A DNA stretch of 37,915 nt, from NCBI GenBank assembly GCA_049289035.1, contig JBAQIV010000019.1, positions 1 to 37,915 of the forward strand. The letters are read 5' to 3'. How positions within the stretch are numbered: the stretch's first letter is position 1; every line of letters begins with the position of its first letter. This document shows positions 15,700 to 23,815 of this stretch, in pieces. Both the position numbers and the translations under genes were made by a program. Below the pieces are notes generated by a model. That model saw only the letters and a list, made by a program, of their open reading frames with translations. It did no database searches and had not been told where the DNA came from. The stretch is from JAPUDQ01 sp049289035 (lineage in GTDB: Bacteria > Patescibacteriota > Saccharimonadia > Saccharimonadales > Saccharimonadaceae).

Positions 15700-16095
15700 A
15701 TGAATTATCACGACGAACACGAGATGCTAGAACTGGCGCTTGAAGCTGGTGGTATGGCGTGGTGGCGCATGGAATTGCCGACTGGCACGGTGTTTTTTAG
15801 CGAAAACAAAACGCGCATGCTGGGGCGTAGCAAACAAGATTTTTACCATTACACCGACTTTACCAAACTGGTTCACCCCGACGATTACGAGCCTATGATG
15901 CAGGCCATGCAAAACCACCTCGACGGCAAGACAACCACCTATGAGACAACGTACCGCATTCGTCATGCTGACGGCACCTATCTGACATTTTTCGACAAAG
16001 GTCGCGTTGTATCTCGCAAAGACGGCGAGATCGTCATTGCGGGTATCGTTATGTCGATCGACGCTCATGGCCAGCAGGCAATCGCTCGTGCATAA
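15700..16095 (+). CDS. Stand-alone PAS-domain protein
   Basis: A 131-residue single PAS fold of the PAS_3 type: GGMAWWRMELPTGTVFFSENKTRMLG, then KLVHPDDYEPMMQAMQ and YRIRHADGTYLTFFDKGRVV. PAS domains sense small ligands, redox or light and usually pair with kinases or cyclases, but none is adjacent here. ATG 15700 is chosen because TATACT (15685-15690) ends 9 nt before it; the frame is open back to 15547 through a repeat copy, which is not expected to be translated. Confidence 0.8.
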   Translation: MNYHDEHEMLELALEAGGMAWWRMELPTGTVFFSENKTRMLGRSKQDFYHYTDFTKLVHPDDYEPMMQAMQNHLDGKTTTYETTYRIRHADGTYLTFFDKGRVVSRKDGEIVIAGIVMSIDAHGQQAIARA

Positions 16096-16124
16096 GCACT
16101 GTCTGTACGCTATACTATCGACAT

Positions 16125-17117
16125 ATGAGTACATCTTCACCCCAGCCCCCACGGCGCATAGCAAAACCACTTAAAATCGCTGGGTTTGTCATACTAGCTC
16201 TCCTATATACGGCCGGTACGCTAGCCGCAGGCGCCTGGTGGCGCGACACATCAGTCAAAAATGCAGCCAATGCGATTGACCCACGCAAAGTCGTGCAGGA
16301 ATCGCTCGTCAAAAACCTTGATCTGAAGACGGTCAAACGTCACATCACCTACCGTGACAATGCCGACCGCGGTATGCTTGTCGACTGGGATCTGACCAGT
16401 GACTTTAGCAACCCCCGCGACCCTCGTACCAAAGGCTTTTTGACGCTCACGTGGCTGCGCGACAAAACTGAGTACAAGCAAAAACTTGAGATGGTCATAC
16501 TGGTGGCAGAAAGTTATACCAATGTCGGCTATTTTCGCATGGTCGAAGGTGCTGAGCTAACCAAAGCACCGACCGAGTGGGTTAAGGTAGATTTTTCATC
16601 CTATAGCAGTGACTCAAATGGCGGTAAATTGTACGAACGAGCAGGTGGCTACAACCGTGATACACGTGCAGTTGTCTATAGGAGTATCTTCGACAATACG
16701 CCGTACAATGACTCTATGAAAAATTTTCATGGGTTTGATATTGCACGCTTTACGTCACCGGCATTTTATATGGTTATGGGTACGATGCGCAGCGGCAATG
16801 ATAAATCAAATCTTGCCGACATGATCCGCGCCAATCGCCCGTACGTCATGCAAAACTGTCAAAAGTCCGAGACAGAGGCCTGGTGCGATGGCCAGACGAA
16901 CTCTGGCGAGATGCAAGCCGTCAGCGCAAAATATTATGAGTCCGAGGGCATGGGCGGCAACAACCTGACATTTGACCCCATCTACTACGTCATGGTGAGC
17001 GACCTCAAAACCGGCTGGCTCAAAAAATTCCAGATCAACGCGCAGTACGGCAGCGATTCGTTTGTCACGCAGTTTAGCGGCTACAACGAACCGGTCGAAA
17101 TCAATGCCCCGATCTAA
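16125..17117 (+). CDS. Membrane-anchored extracellular protein of unknown function
   Basis: A 330-residue protein. A basic N-terminus (PPRRIAKPLK) and one membrane helix (about residues 18-38) imply an N-in anchor with the large domain outside. That domain is beta-rich with two Cys (CQK...AWCDG) that could form a disulfide. No family recognised. TATACT (16111-16116) ends 8 nt before ATG. Its last 110 bp are duplicated at 18909-19018. It converges with the next gene, the stops overlapping by 3-4 nt. Confidence 0.7.
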   Translation: MSTSSPQPPRRIAKPLKIAGFVILALLYTAGTLAAGAWWRDTSVKNAANAIDPRKVVQESLVKNLDLKTVKRHITYRDNADRGMLVDWDLTSDFSNPRDPRTKGFLTLTWLRDKTEYKQKLEMVILVAESYTNVGYFRMVEGAELTKAPTEWVKVDFSSYSSDSNGGKLYERAGGYNRDTRAVVYRSIFDNTPYNDSMKNFHGFDIARFTSPAFYMVMGTMRSGNDKSNLADMIRANRPYVMQNCQKSETEAWCDGQTNSGEMQAVSAKYYESEGMGGNNLTFDPIYYVMVSDLKTGWLKKFQINAQYGSDSFVTQFSGYNEPVEINAPI

Positions 17118-17980
17118 AGCAGTGTATCTTTGTCGACGCGCTGTGTAATCTTCGGCGTGTCAACTTTCTGTGCATGGACACAGTAAAACGCTTCATCAGC
17201 GGCAAGTAGTTGCTGCCAGTCAGTGATTTCGCCCGCCCGCAAAGCACAGAGTAGGTCGGTGTGATGGGAAACAATTTCGGCACGTAAGTCTCCCCAAAAT
17301 TGTTCGAGAGCAGGGTAGAGTGGTTGATAATTTTGCAAAAACGCGATTTGTTGACGTTGAAATGCCTCGACCCCGTCAAGAGTACCTGGCAAGTGGGTTG
17401 AAGGACAGCCGAGACGTTCCAACAGCAGTTCATGAGCGCACGTAGGTCCGATAGGAGAGAATAGCGCTGCAAGATCGGCGGCAGCTACGCAGAGAGCAAT
17501 CTCGCCGGCTCGTTGAGAAGGAAAACTAGTCAATGTAAATTGCTGGCTGATTAAATTGCCCTCAGTATCTACAAGCGGTGTTGTGCCGAGTACCGCGAGG
17601 CGGGCAATTTCCATGTCTTCTTCAGAGAACCTTGCTCGTTGCATCTGTTCAATCAGCCACTGAGCGCTTTTTTCTTCGTCACTTTCACTCTCGATCTTGT
17701 CATGATACAGGTCATGAGCACTCGCGATCATAACGGCCAGGGCAGTGTCATAGTCTGTTAGTCCATGCTCGTGGGCAATGCGCGCAGTATCTTGGCGTAT
17801 CCGCAGGGTATGTTGCGCGTTGTGATAAGCAAGAGGGAATATTTCGGGCGGTTGTACCGTATCTACTTTCGGATCACCAAATCCATACCGCCCCGTCACT
17901 TCCATCAGTGCATCATAGCCGATACGTTCACAGCTATCTATGAAATATTTTTGTTCTGGGTGAGGGATTAATTCGCTCAT
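17114..17980 (-). CDS. HD-domain metal-dependent phosphohydrolase
   Basis: A 288-residue protein with the HD signature: AYHNAQHTLRIRQD (first His), then AVMIASAHDLYHDK (the HD pair) and a later Asp in VAAADLAALF. HD enzymes hydrolyse phosphomonoesters or cyclic and modified nucleotides; the substrate here is unknown. The start at 17980 has GGAGTAAT upstream as a possible Shine-Dalgarno (minus strand). Divergent from the TrmB-like regulator. Confidence 0.75.
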   Translation of the reverse strand: MSELIPHPEQKYFIDSCERIGYDALMEVTGRYGFGDPKVDTVQPPEIFPLAYHNAQHTLRIRQDTARIAHEHGLTDYDTALAVMIASAHDLYHDKIESESDEEKSAQWLIEQMQRARFSEEDMEIARLAVLGTTPLVDTEGNLISQQFTLTSFPSQRAGEIALCVAAADLAALFSPIGPTCAHELLLERLGCPSTHLPGTLDGVEAFQRQQIAFLQNYQPLYPALEQFWGDLRAEIVSHHTDLLCALRAGEITDWQQLLAADEAFYCVHAQKVDTPKITQRVDKDTLL

Positions 17981-18096
17981 GGTTGATTACTCCTTGATTA
18001 ATGCACTATTTCCATGCGTTCAAAGTCTATGCAATCAATCAGTATATTCATATTTGATGTGCAAAATGTGCACAATAATGTATAATATTATTGAAT

Positions 18097-18873
18097 ATGA
18101 ATTCTCCAGACATATCGTTACCAGCCTATTTCCAGCGGCTTGGGCTGTCTGATCATGCGGCGCGAGTTTACGTCGCGCTTCATACTCACGGTGAGCAAAC
18201 TATCTCAGATATATCGCGACATTCCGGGGTTGAGCGGACAAGAGTATATCGTGTGCTACCTGAGTTACGTTCAGTCGGTCTGATCGAGCAGTCTTCTGAA
18301 TACGCACGTGATTTGTATCGAGCAGCTCCTTTATCGAATGTGCAGATTCTGATCAGCAAGCGTGAGCAAGATTTAGTGAGCCTCGCGTCGTACCTGCCAC
18401 TCGTGGAGCAATCATTACACCGCAATGCTGAATCGGTTTCGCAGACTCGAGTACAAGTCTACCGTGGGGTCGAGGGTCTTAAACAGATGCTATGGAATGA
18501 GACTAAGGCTTCGTCGGAAGTGCTGAGTATTATGCCCGAGGTTATCCAGCTGCGCACCAAAGCGGCGTTTTTCAAACGATGGGTGACCGCGTGCAATGAT
18601 CGAGGGCTAACGTTTCGCAGTATTATCGGTAGTCAATTCGACGCCAGCCGTACGCGCTGGTACGATCGGCATGTCAACGAACGTCTCCAAAACTGGCAAG
18701 GGCGGGTGATCGACGATACATCACTTGCCATCACGCATCATACGATCATCTACGACGATGTGGTTGGCTACTTCGCATGGGACAAAGAATTGGTCGGTAT
18801 CGAGATTCACAATCCACTCATCGCCGCTACCCAGCGCCAGATGTTTGAGCTCCTATGGAGCAGCGCACGCTAA
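18097..18873 (+). CDS. TrmB-family transcriptional regulator
   Basis: A 258-residue protein. Residues ~5-75 form the TrmB winged helix (LGLSDHAARVYVALHTHGEQTISDIS...VERTRVYRVLPELRSVGLIEQ), then a coiled linker, then an effector domain (RVQVYRGVEGLKQMLWNETKASSEVLSI). Such proteins usually sense sugars; the ligand cannot be predicted. ATG 18097 lies 10 nt after TATAAT (18081-18086). A TGTGCA-aaa-TGTGCAC direct repeat at about 18058-18072, just before the -10, is a possible operator, perhaps autoregulatory. Confidence 0.82.
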   Translation: MNSPDISLPAYFQRLGLSDHAARVYVALHTHGEQTISDISRHSGVERTRVYRVLPELRSVGLIEQSSEYARDLYRAAPLSNVQILISKREQDLVSLASYLPLVEQSLHRNAESVSQTRVQVYRGVEGLKQMLWNETKASSEVLSIMPEVIQLRTKAAFFKRWVTACNDRGLTFRSIIGSQFDASRTRWYDRHVNERLQNWQGRVIDDTSLAITHHTIIYDDVVGYFAWDKELVGIEIHNPLIAATQRQMFELLWSSAR

Positions 18874-18883
18874 TATGAAAAAG

Positions 18884-18908
18884 TATGAAAAGGATTATCC
18901 TTTACATA
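18884..18908 (+). repeat. TGAAAAGGAT-palindrome repeat, copy 2 (truncated)
   Basis: ATGAAAAGGATTATCCTT then TACAT; only the palindrome half of the repeat is present. At 18909 the sequence switches abruptly to a copy of the 3' end of the 16125 gene. Confidence 0.7.
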
Positions 18909-19019
18909 AAAACCGGCTGGCTCAAAAAGTTCCAGATCAACGCGCAGTACAGCAGCGATTCGTTTGTCACGCAGTTTAGCGGCTACAACGAACCGGTCGA
19001 AATCAAAGCCCCGATCTAG
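18885..19019 (+). pseudogene. Duplicated 3' end of the 16125-17117 gene fused to a repeat-derived start
   Basis: Positions 18909-19018 match 17007-17116 with three mismatches in 110 bp. The copy keeps the original frame and stop (TAG at 19017-19019) and is fused in frame to ATG 18885 of the palindromic repeat, making a 44-codon ORF beginning MKRIILYI and ending FSGYNEPVEIKAPI. No convincing promoter or Shine-Dalgarno. Best read as a gene fragment left by recombination; translation is possible but unsupported. Confidence 0.75.
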
Positions 19020-19022
19020 CTC

Positions 19023-19051
19023 TTGACAAAATCATACAGTTTACATACAAT
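19023..19051 (+). promoter_or_regulatory. Promoter of the RHH/PIN toxin-antitoxin operon
   Basis: TTGACA (19023-19028), 17-nt spacer, TACAAT (19046-19051), ending 6 nt before ATG 19058. Confidence 0.85.
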
Positions 19052-19057
19052 ACTTGT

Positions 19058-19288
19058 ATGAGTACACAAACGTTCAATCTTTCACTACCACGGGCGCTTG
19101 TACAACAGGTTGATGACCAGGCCAAGCGTGATTATTCGTCACGCAGCGACTTTGTGCGCAAGGCAATTGTCAATCAATTACGTACCGAACAGGCCTTGCG
19201 GACCGTCTTTGATCGTGCCAATCAGCGGGGAAAAGCGCAAGGGATTGCGTCTGAACAACAAGTCTATGATATCCTCGAAACCAATTAG
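19058..19288 (+). CDS. Ribbon-helix-helix antitoxin (CopG/ParD-like)
   Basis: A 76-residue protein starting MSTQTFNLSLPRALVQQVDDQAK...YSSRSDFVRKAIVNQL, the classic RHH pattern: one beta strand that enters the DNA major groove as a dimer, then two helices. It precedes and overlaps a PIN-domain toxin by 23 nt, so it should neutralise the toxin and repress the operon. Predicted leaderless. Confidence 0.85.
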   Translation: MSTQTFNLSLPRALVQQVDDQAKRDYSSRSDFVRKAIVNQLRTEQALRTVFDRANQRGKAQGIASEQQVYDILETN

Positions 19289-19685
19289 TGTCGTCATCGA
19301 CAGTAACATTTGGATTTCGGCACTAGTCTTTGGCGGCACGCCGCGCCAGGTGTTCGAGCACTGTGTTCGTGATGGCATACGAATCGTCGTAAGCGAGCAG
19401 CTCTTAAGTGAAATTCGCCGCAATCTTCACAGCAAATTCCCGGACTTTGTCGATGATTTTGAATCGCTGCGTATTGCGCTGCACGACTGTCTTGATACCG
19501 TCCGGCTCGGGGCGCTTACCATCGACGTCTGTCGCGATCCTGATGACAATATGGTGCTCGAAACCGCCGTGCTTGGTGCAGCAGAGAGCATTGTCTCTGG
19601 CGACAAAGATGTCCTGACGCTCCAAACGTATCAAGCCATTACCGTACTGAACCCTGCACAATTTATAGCGTCCAAAGACATATAA
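19266..19685 (+). CDS. PIN-domain ribonuclease toxin
   Basis: A 139-residue protein of the putative TA PIN family (COG1569-like). Acidic active-site residues are visible: Asp in VVIDSNIWISALVFGG, Glu in SEQLLSEI, and two Asp in CRDPDDNMVLETAV, then SGDKDVL. PIN toxins cut tRNA or rRNA. The start at ATG 19266 lies inside the antitoxin gene; longer upstream in-frame starts have no family similarity. Confidence 0.85.
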   Translation: MISSKPISVVIDSNIWISALVFGGTPRQVFEHCVRDGIRIVVSEQLLSEIRRNLHSKFPDFVDDFESLRIALHDCLDTVRLGALTIDVCRDPDDNMVLETAVLGAAESIVSGDKDVLTLQTYQAITVLNPAQFIASKDI

Positions 19686-19760
19686 AGGCACACTACGTAT
19701 GGTTATTATATCTGATCTGTAATCTACGGTGTTAAACAAAATACTACCTCTGGGCCGCTA

Positions 19761-19789
19761 TTGACATACTACGCTGCACGTGGTAGTAT
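19761..19789 (+). promoter_or_regulatory. Promoter of the 19808 gene
   Basis: TTGACA (19761-19766), 17-nt spacer, TAGTAT (19784-19789). About 12 nt of leader would precede the ATG, with no Shine-Dalgarno. Confidence 0.55.
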
Positions 19790-19807
19790 ATTTCTAAGAA
19801 AAATATC

Positions 19808-20782
19808 ATGTCTGCCGAACACTACACGCCACCACCTACTGCCTCTGGCAACGAAGCACAAGTCGTGACAATGGAAGAATTGCGGGTGCTGAGGCAAAAG
19901 CGGCTACAACAACTGGGCGCAGTAGCTAGTATCGCGGCCGATTCTACAGAGGCCACGACAGGTATGAACGTAGAAGGTATTGCCGACAAAGTTGATCGTG
20001 ACGTTCAGCTAGGCGGCAGCCACGATGAAGCGGCCGATACGGTCGCCAACGTTGTCGATCTCACGGCTCCAAATGCCACGACGCATGAGATAAATACCGA
20101 GACCCAAGAAATTGCAGATAGGGCAACTCAGACTGTCGAAAATGCTGGTATCGACGCCGATGTCGGTGAAGTAACTGAAGCGGCTCGCCAGCGTGTTACG
20201 GCCCAAGCGATCGAAGACGGCGCTCGGGGCGTGCTGTCGACCGAACACGACGAAGCAACGACCGATGAAGGCCAAGAAACCGCCAGTGATGCCGTTGCGG
20301 CCGAAGTAATCGCTCACGCAGTCGAGGCAGGGGACGATCAGGGATTATCTAAAAAAGCTTCAACCAACCTCAAGGCCCAGCTGATCGATAAAAATACGGA
20401 CAACATGTCAAACCGTGAGCTTGCCGCAGCGGGTGAGGAAGCGGTCAAGGAGTTAGAAAACTCAGACGGTGTTGAGCAGACTATCCGACTATACGATGCA
20501 GATTATGGTGCCGATATCGAAGTGAAAGTATCGACTGCCGATGCTCGTGACGTGCGCAAAGTACTCGCTGGGCATGTGGCTGAAGTAACCCGCGACTGGG
20601 ACGCCAACGACGTCGACCATCTCATGTTTAAGCTCGACGATTTGCATGAAGCGTATGGCAAAGACCTGCTTGGCGCATTGCAAAAAGGCCGCATGGAGCA
20701 CAAAGATTTCCTCACTATCCAGCGCATCATCTCGCGTGCTCACAACCCTGATAGCGACATGTATCTGAAGCACGCCGCCTAA
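19808..20782 (+). CDS. Acidic Ala/Glu/Asp-rich protein of unknown function
   Basis: A 324-residue acidic soluble protein. Residues ~40-205 are low-complexity with repeated EA/TA/DE segments, likely helical or disordered; the C-terminal ~110 residues (TIRLYDADYGADIEVKVSTADARDVRKVL onward) look like a folded alpha/beta domain. No signal peptide, no recognised family. Confidence 0.65.
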   Translation: MSAEHYTPPPTASGNEAQVVTMEELRVLRQKRLQQLGAVASIAADSTEATTGMNVEGIADKVDRDVQLGGSHDEAADTVANVVDLTAPNATTHEINTETQEIADRATQTVENAGIDADVGEVTEAARQRVTAQAIEDGARGVLSTEHDEATTDEGQETASDAVAAEVIAHAVEAGDDQGLSKKASTNLKAQLIDKNTDNMSNRELAAAGEEAVKELENSDGVEQTIRLYDADYGADIEVKVSTADARDVRKVLAGHVAEVTRDWDANDVDHLMFKLDDLHEAYGKDLLGALQKGRMEHKDFLTIQRIISRAHNPDSDMYLKHAA

Positions 20783-20839
20783 ACCTATACTACGGCCTGT
20801 ATAAAAAAGTCATGAAGTCCCTTTTATGGCACTCTCAGA

Positions 20840-20893
20840 TATGAAAAGGATTATCCTTTTCATAGTGGTTTTCATCTGTTAAATGACATAATT
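20840..20893 (+). repeat. TGAAAAGGAT-palindrome repeat, copy 3
   Basis: Near-perfect palindrome (arms ATGAAAAGGA and TCCTTTTCAT, 3-nt centre, 20841-20863) followed by TTTTCATCTGTTAAATGACATAATT-like sequence matching copy 1 at most positions. Confidence 0.75.
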
Positions 20894-20911
20894 TTTGCCT
20901 ATTTTTCATCA

Positions 20912-20936
20912 CAAAAAACTGACCATGTCGGTCAGT
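20912..20936 (-). terminator. Terminator of the 21026-21466 gene
   Basis: On the minus strand ACTGACC-GACAT-GGTCAGT followed by six T. A long GC-rich stem (GGGGACGGAC/GTCCGTCCCC at 20967-20976 and 21001-21010) lies between the gene and this hairpin. Confidence 0.75.
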
Positions 20937-21025
20937 AAGTTACACACTCCGTTGTTGCCCCGCGGCGGGGACGGACGGGGCGCTGGTAGAGCGCCGCGCT
21001 GTCCGTCCCCACCGGGCTAGTGCAC

Positions 21026-21466
21026 CTACTCCTCACCGTCGGGCGAGATGTCCTGTTCGAGGAGCTGGTCGGGGTGGATGTCGAACTCCTGGCCGATGTC
21101 GGGGTCGCGGTAACCGCGGCCGTCGTCACCCCACGGGTCCTCGGCCTCGTAGACGAACTCGATCATGACGGTGACGTTGTAGTCTGTGAACTCGTCATCG
21201 TGGGTGAGCTGGTAGCCCACTTTCACCGTGAGCCCAAACGAGTTGACCTTGTCGAGCTCAATGAGCCAGCCCTCGACTTCTTTGTTGTCGGCCGTGAGCT
21301 GGAATCGCATCACGTACGCAAAGGTCTCGTAGCCGCTGGGGGCGAGTACCTCGGCGGCCTGTCGCGCCAGCGCGCCCGACACGGCAGCGAGGAAACGCTC
21401 CTGTTGGGCGTCAGTGAAACTAACGCGTGGGTCTTCGATGGTGACTTTGACGATGGTGGTACTCAC
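21026..21466 (-). CDS. GC-rich orphan gene, protein of unknown function
   Basis: A 146-residue acidic protein; no recognised domain. GTG start at 21466 preceded at about 5 nt by a strong AGGAGGT Shine-Dalgarno, and a perfect-spacing promoter at 21529-21557. Third codon positions are strongly G/C, unlike its neighbours, and it has its own promoter, long leader and terminator. This self-contained structure suggests acquisition or high expression. The C-terminal ~40 residues (PDIGQEFDIHPDQLLEQD) are very acidic. Confidence 0.65.
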   Translation of the reverse strand: MSTTIVKVTIEDPRVSFTDAQQERFLAAVSGALARQAAEVLAPSGYETFAYVMRFQLTADNKEVEGWLIELDKVNSFGLTVKVGYQLTHDDEFTDYNVTVMIEFVYEAEDPWGDDGRGYRDPDIGQEFDIHPDQLLEQDISPDGEE

Positions 21467-21528
21467 AGTGACCTCCTACAGGTCGGTGGGTGCGGGCGAT
21501 CCGCCGGGTGACGGATGCTTCATTCTTC

Positions 21529-21557
21529 ATTATATCACAATTAGTATTTATAGTCAA
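21529..21557 (-). promoter_or_regulatory. Promoter of the 21026-21466 gene
   Basis: Minus strand TTGACT (21557-21552), 17-nt spacer, TATAAT (21534-21529). Leader of ~55-60 nt. It is divergent from the pnp promoter, whose TATAAT is at 21565-21570, so the two overlap closely. Confidence 0.8.
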
Positions 21558-21564
21558 CTTACGC

Positions 21565-21691
21565 TATAATTTATCCCTGTAAACCACGCGGAGAGTGATA
21601 GATACGAGTCTACTGGCTGGCGGATTTGTACCTGTTACCCTCTGCGCTAAGCACGTCGTTGGCTTGCAGGCAAACGACGTAAAGAAGGAGG
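21565..21691 (+). promoter_or_regulatory. pnp -10 box and structured leader
   Basis: TATAAT at 21565-21570, then a ~115-nt leader with a hairpin ACGTCGTT/AACGACGT (21653-21660 and 21673-21680) just before the Shine-Dalgarno AAGGAGG (21685-21691). A second possible stem pairs CGCGGAGAG (from ~21589) with CTCTGCG (~21640). In E. coli the pnp leader hairpin is cut by RNase III and PNPase for autoregulation; a similar role here is inference. Confidence 0.6.
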
Positions 21692-21694
21692 CAT

Positions 21695-23809
21695 ATGCCA
21701 ACACTCAACCCTAGCGGAAAAGACATCATTTCCGTGTCGACCGATTTTTGCGGTCAAAAATTAACCCTTGAAGTCAACCGTGTGGGCTTTCGTACCACAG
21801 CGAGTGTGCTCGTGACCTACGGCGACACAGTGGTGCTCGGTACCGCCATGGTCGGCAGCCGACCAATTCACCTGGATTATTTTCCGCTTAGCATCGACTA
21901 CGAAGAAAAATTTTATGCAGCAGGCAAGATAAGCGGCAGCCGGTTTATCAAACGTGAAGGTCGCCCGAGTGACGAAGCGATCTTGATCGGCCGTCTGATC
22001 GACCGCCCGATTCGGCCACTGTTCCCCAAAGGCTACCGCCAAGAAGTGCAGGTGGTCAGCAGTATACTCAGTATGGACCCCCGCTTTCGCCCCGACGCGG
22101 TCGGTATGATTGCCGCGAGCGCTGCGCTGATGCTCACCGGTACGCCGTTTGACGGTCCGGTGGCTGGCGTGCGTGTCGGCCGAGTAAATGGTGAATTCAA
22201 AGCATTTTTGACGCCAGAGCAGCGCGAACAGTCCGACCTCGACCTCGTGGTGGCTGGTATCGAAAGCGGCATTACGATGGTTGAAGCGGGTGCCAACGAA
22301 GTGGCTGAGGACATCATACTCGAAGGCATGGCGTGGGCGCACAAAGCCTTGCAGCCAGCCATCGAACTGCAACGCGAGTTGGCGAAAAAAGTTGCGCCAG
22401 CCGAGCAGCAGTACGAGCTTGTGCTACCAAATGAAGACATTCAAAAGACTGCCGACGACTGGACGAAAGGCAAGTTTGGTAAGGCCCTGCGCAAAGCCTA
22501 CCCCGAGCGCAACGAGATGGTCAACGAACTTCGCTGGGCATTTCACGAAGACATGGCGGCGAAAGTCGAAGACTACGATTTGCTTCGCGACGAATACGAC
22601 GAAGCCTTCACGATGGCGCTGCACCACGATGTGCGCGAAGGGATTGTGAAGGACAAAACGCGTCCCGATGGGCGCAAGCTCGACGAAGTTCGCCCGCTTT
22701 CGAGCGAAGTCGGCCTCTTGCCTCGTACGCACGGAAGTAGCCTGTTTACCCGCGGCGTGACGCAGGCCATGAACATAGTGACGCTCGCTCCTCTTAGCTA
22801 CGCACAGATGATCGACACTATGGAAGTCAACGACGGCGAGCGCCGCTACATGCACCACTACAATGCACCTGGCTATACCGTCGGTGAAGTCCGCCGCCTC
22901 GGCTCTCCGGGTCGTCGCGAGATCGGCCATGGCTACTTGGCTGAGCGCGCCCTTATGCCAGTCCTGCCAAGCACCGAAGATTTTCCGTACGCGATCCGTA
23001 GCGTGACCGAAATTATGAGCCAAAACGGCAGCACGAGCATGGCCGCAACCTGTAGCTCATGCCTGGCGCTGATGGACGCCGGCGTGCCGCTAACCGCGCC
23101 AGTTTCTGGCGTGGCGATGGGCCTCATGATGGATGGTGATACACCGTACGTCCTAACTGACATCGCTGACGCTGAAGATTTCGCTGGCGACATGGATTTC
23201 AAAGTTACTGGTACCGAAAAAGGCGTCACCGCTATGCAAATGGACATGAAAGTGCATGGTTTGCCGATAGAAGTTCTCACGCAAGCCATCATGGCTGCAA
23301 AGCCCGGCCGTCTGCACATACTCGAACACATGAAAACCATCTTGGCCGCACCGCGTACCGTACTCAGCCCCTACGCACCACGCATCGAAAAACTCATGGT
23401 CAACCCTGACAAGATCGGTGCGATCATCGGCAAAGGTGGTGAAACGATCAACAAGATTACCAAAGAAACTGGCGCTGAAGTTGACATTCGCGACGACGGT
23501 CTGGTGACGGTCTCGGCTGTGGATACCGCCAGCATCGAAAAAGCACTCGAATGGATCAAAGGCCTCGTCGAAGAACCCGAAGTTGGCAAGATCTACGAAG
23601 GCAAAGTGGTGAAGATCATGGAATTTGGTGCGTTCATCAACATCATGCCTAGTATCGACGGCATGTGCCACATCTCCGCCATGAGCGAAGGCCGCGTCGA
23701 AAAAGTCACCGACGTCGTGAAAGAAGGCGACATAGTCAAAGTCCGTCTCGTCGCTATCGACGATCGGGGACGGCTCAGCCTCAGCATGCGACCAAGTGAC
23801 CTCAAGTAG
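21695..23809 (+). CDS. pnp: Polyribonucleotide nucleotidyltransferase (PNPase)
   Basis: 3'-5' phosphorolytic exoribonuclease, trimer, central to mRNA decay. At 704 residues it has the full domain set: two RNase PH domains (first begins DIISVSTDFCGQKLTLEVNRVGFR; second around KTRPDGRKLDEVRPLSSEVGLLPRTHGSSLFTRG with the catalytic region TDIADAEDFAGDMDFKV), a KH domain (IIGKGGETINKITKETGAEVDI) and an S1 domain (GKIYEGKVVKIMEFGAFINIMPSIDGMCHISAMS). Strong Shine-Dalgarno and a hairpin leader. The kinase gene follows 6 nt after the stop, so the two are probably co-transcribed. Confidence 0.97.
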   Translation: MPTLNPSGKDIISVSTDFCGQKLTLEVNRVGFRTTASVLVTYGDTVVLGTAMVGSRPIHLDYFPLSIDYEEKFYAAGKISGSRFIKREGRPSDEAILIGRLIDRPIRPLFPKGYRQEVQVVSSILSMDPRFRPDAVGMIAASAALMLTGTPFDGPVAGVRVGRVNGEFKAFLTPEQREQSDLDLVVAGIESGITMVEAGANEVAEDIILEGMAWAHKALQPAIELQRELAKKVAPAEQQYELVLPNEDIQKTADDWTKGKFGKALRKAYPERNEMVNELRWAFHEDMAAKVEDYDLLRDEYDEAFTMALHHDVREGIVKDKTRPDGRKLDEVRPLSSEVGLLPRTHGSSLFTRGVTQAMNIVTLAPLSYAQMIDTMEVNDGERRYMHHYNAPGYTVGEVRRLGSPGRREIGHGYLAERALMPVLPSTEDFPYAIRSVTEIMSQNGSTSMAATCSSCLALMDAGVPLTAPVSGVAMGLMMDGDTPYVLTDIADAEDFAGDMDFKVTGTEKGVTAMQMDMKVHGLPIEVLTQAIMAAKPGRLHILEHMKTILAAPRTVLSPYAPRIEKLMVNPDKIGAIIGKGGETINKITKETGAEVDIRDDGLVTVSAVDTASIEKALEWIKGLVEEPEVGKIYEGKVVKIMEFGAFINIMPSIDGMCHISAMSEGRVEKVTDVVKEGDIVKVRLVAIDDRGRLSLSMRPSDLK

Positions 23810-23815
23810 CACCGT

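Noticed and set aside
20967..21010. GC-rich 10-bp stem as a tRNA or small RNA
   Set aside because: No cloverleaf or T-loop sequence; it lies just after the stop of the minus-strand gene and before a T-tailed terminator.
21020..21511. Plus-strand 163-codon ORF opposite the 21026-21466 gene
   Set aside because: The minus strand has promoter, Shine-Dalgarno and terminator; the plus strand has none and would only mirror a GC-rich gene.
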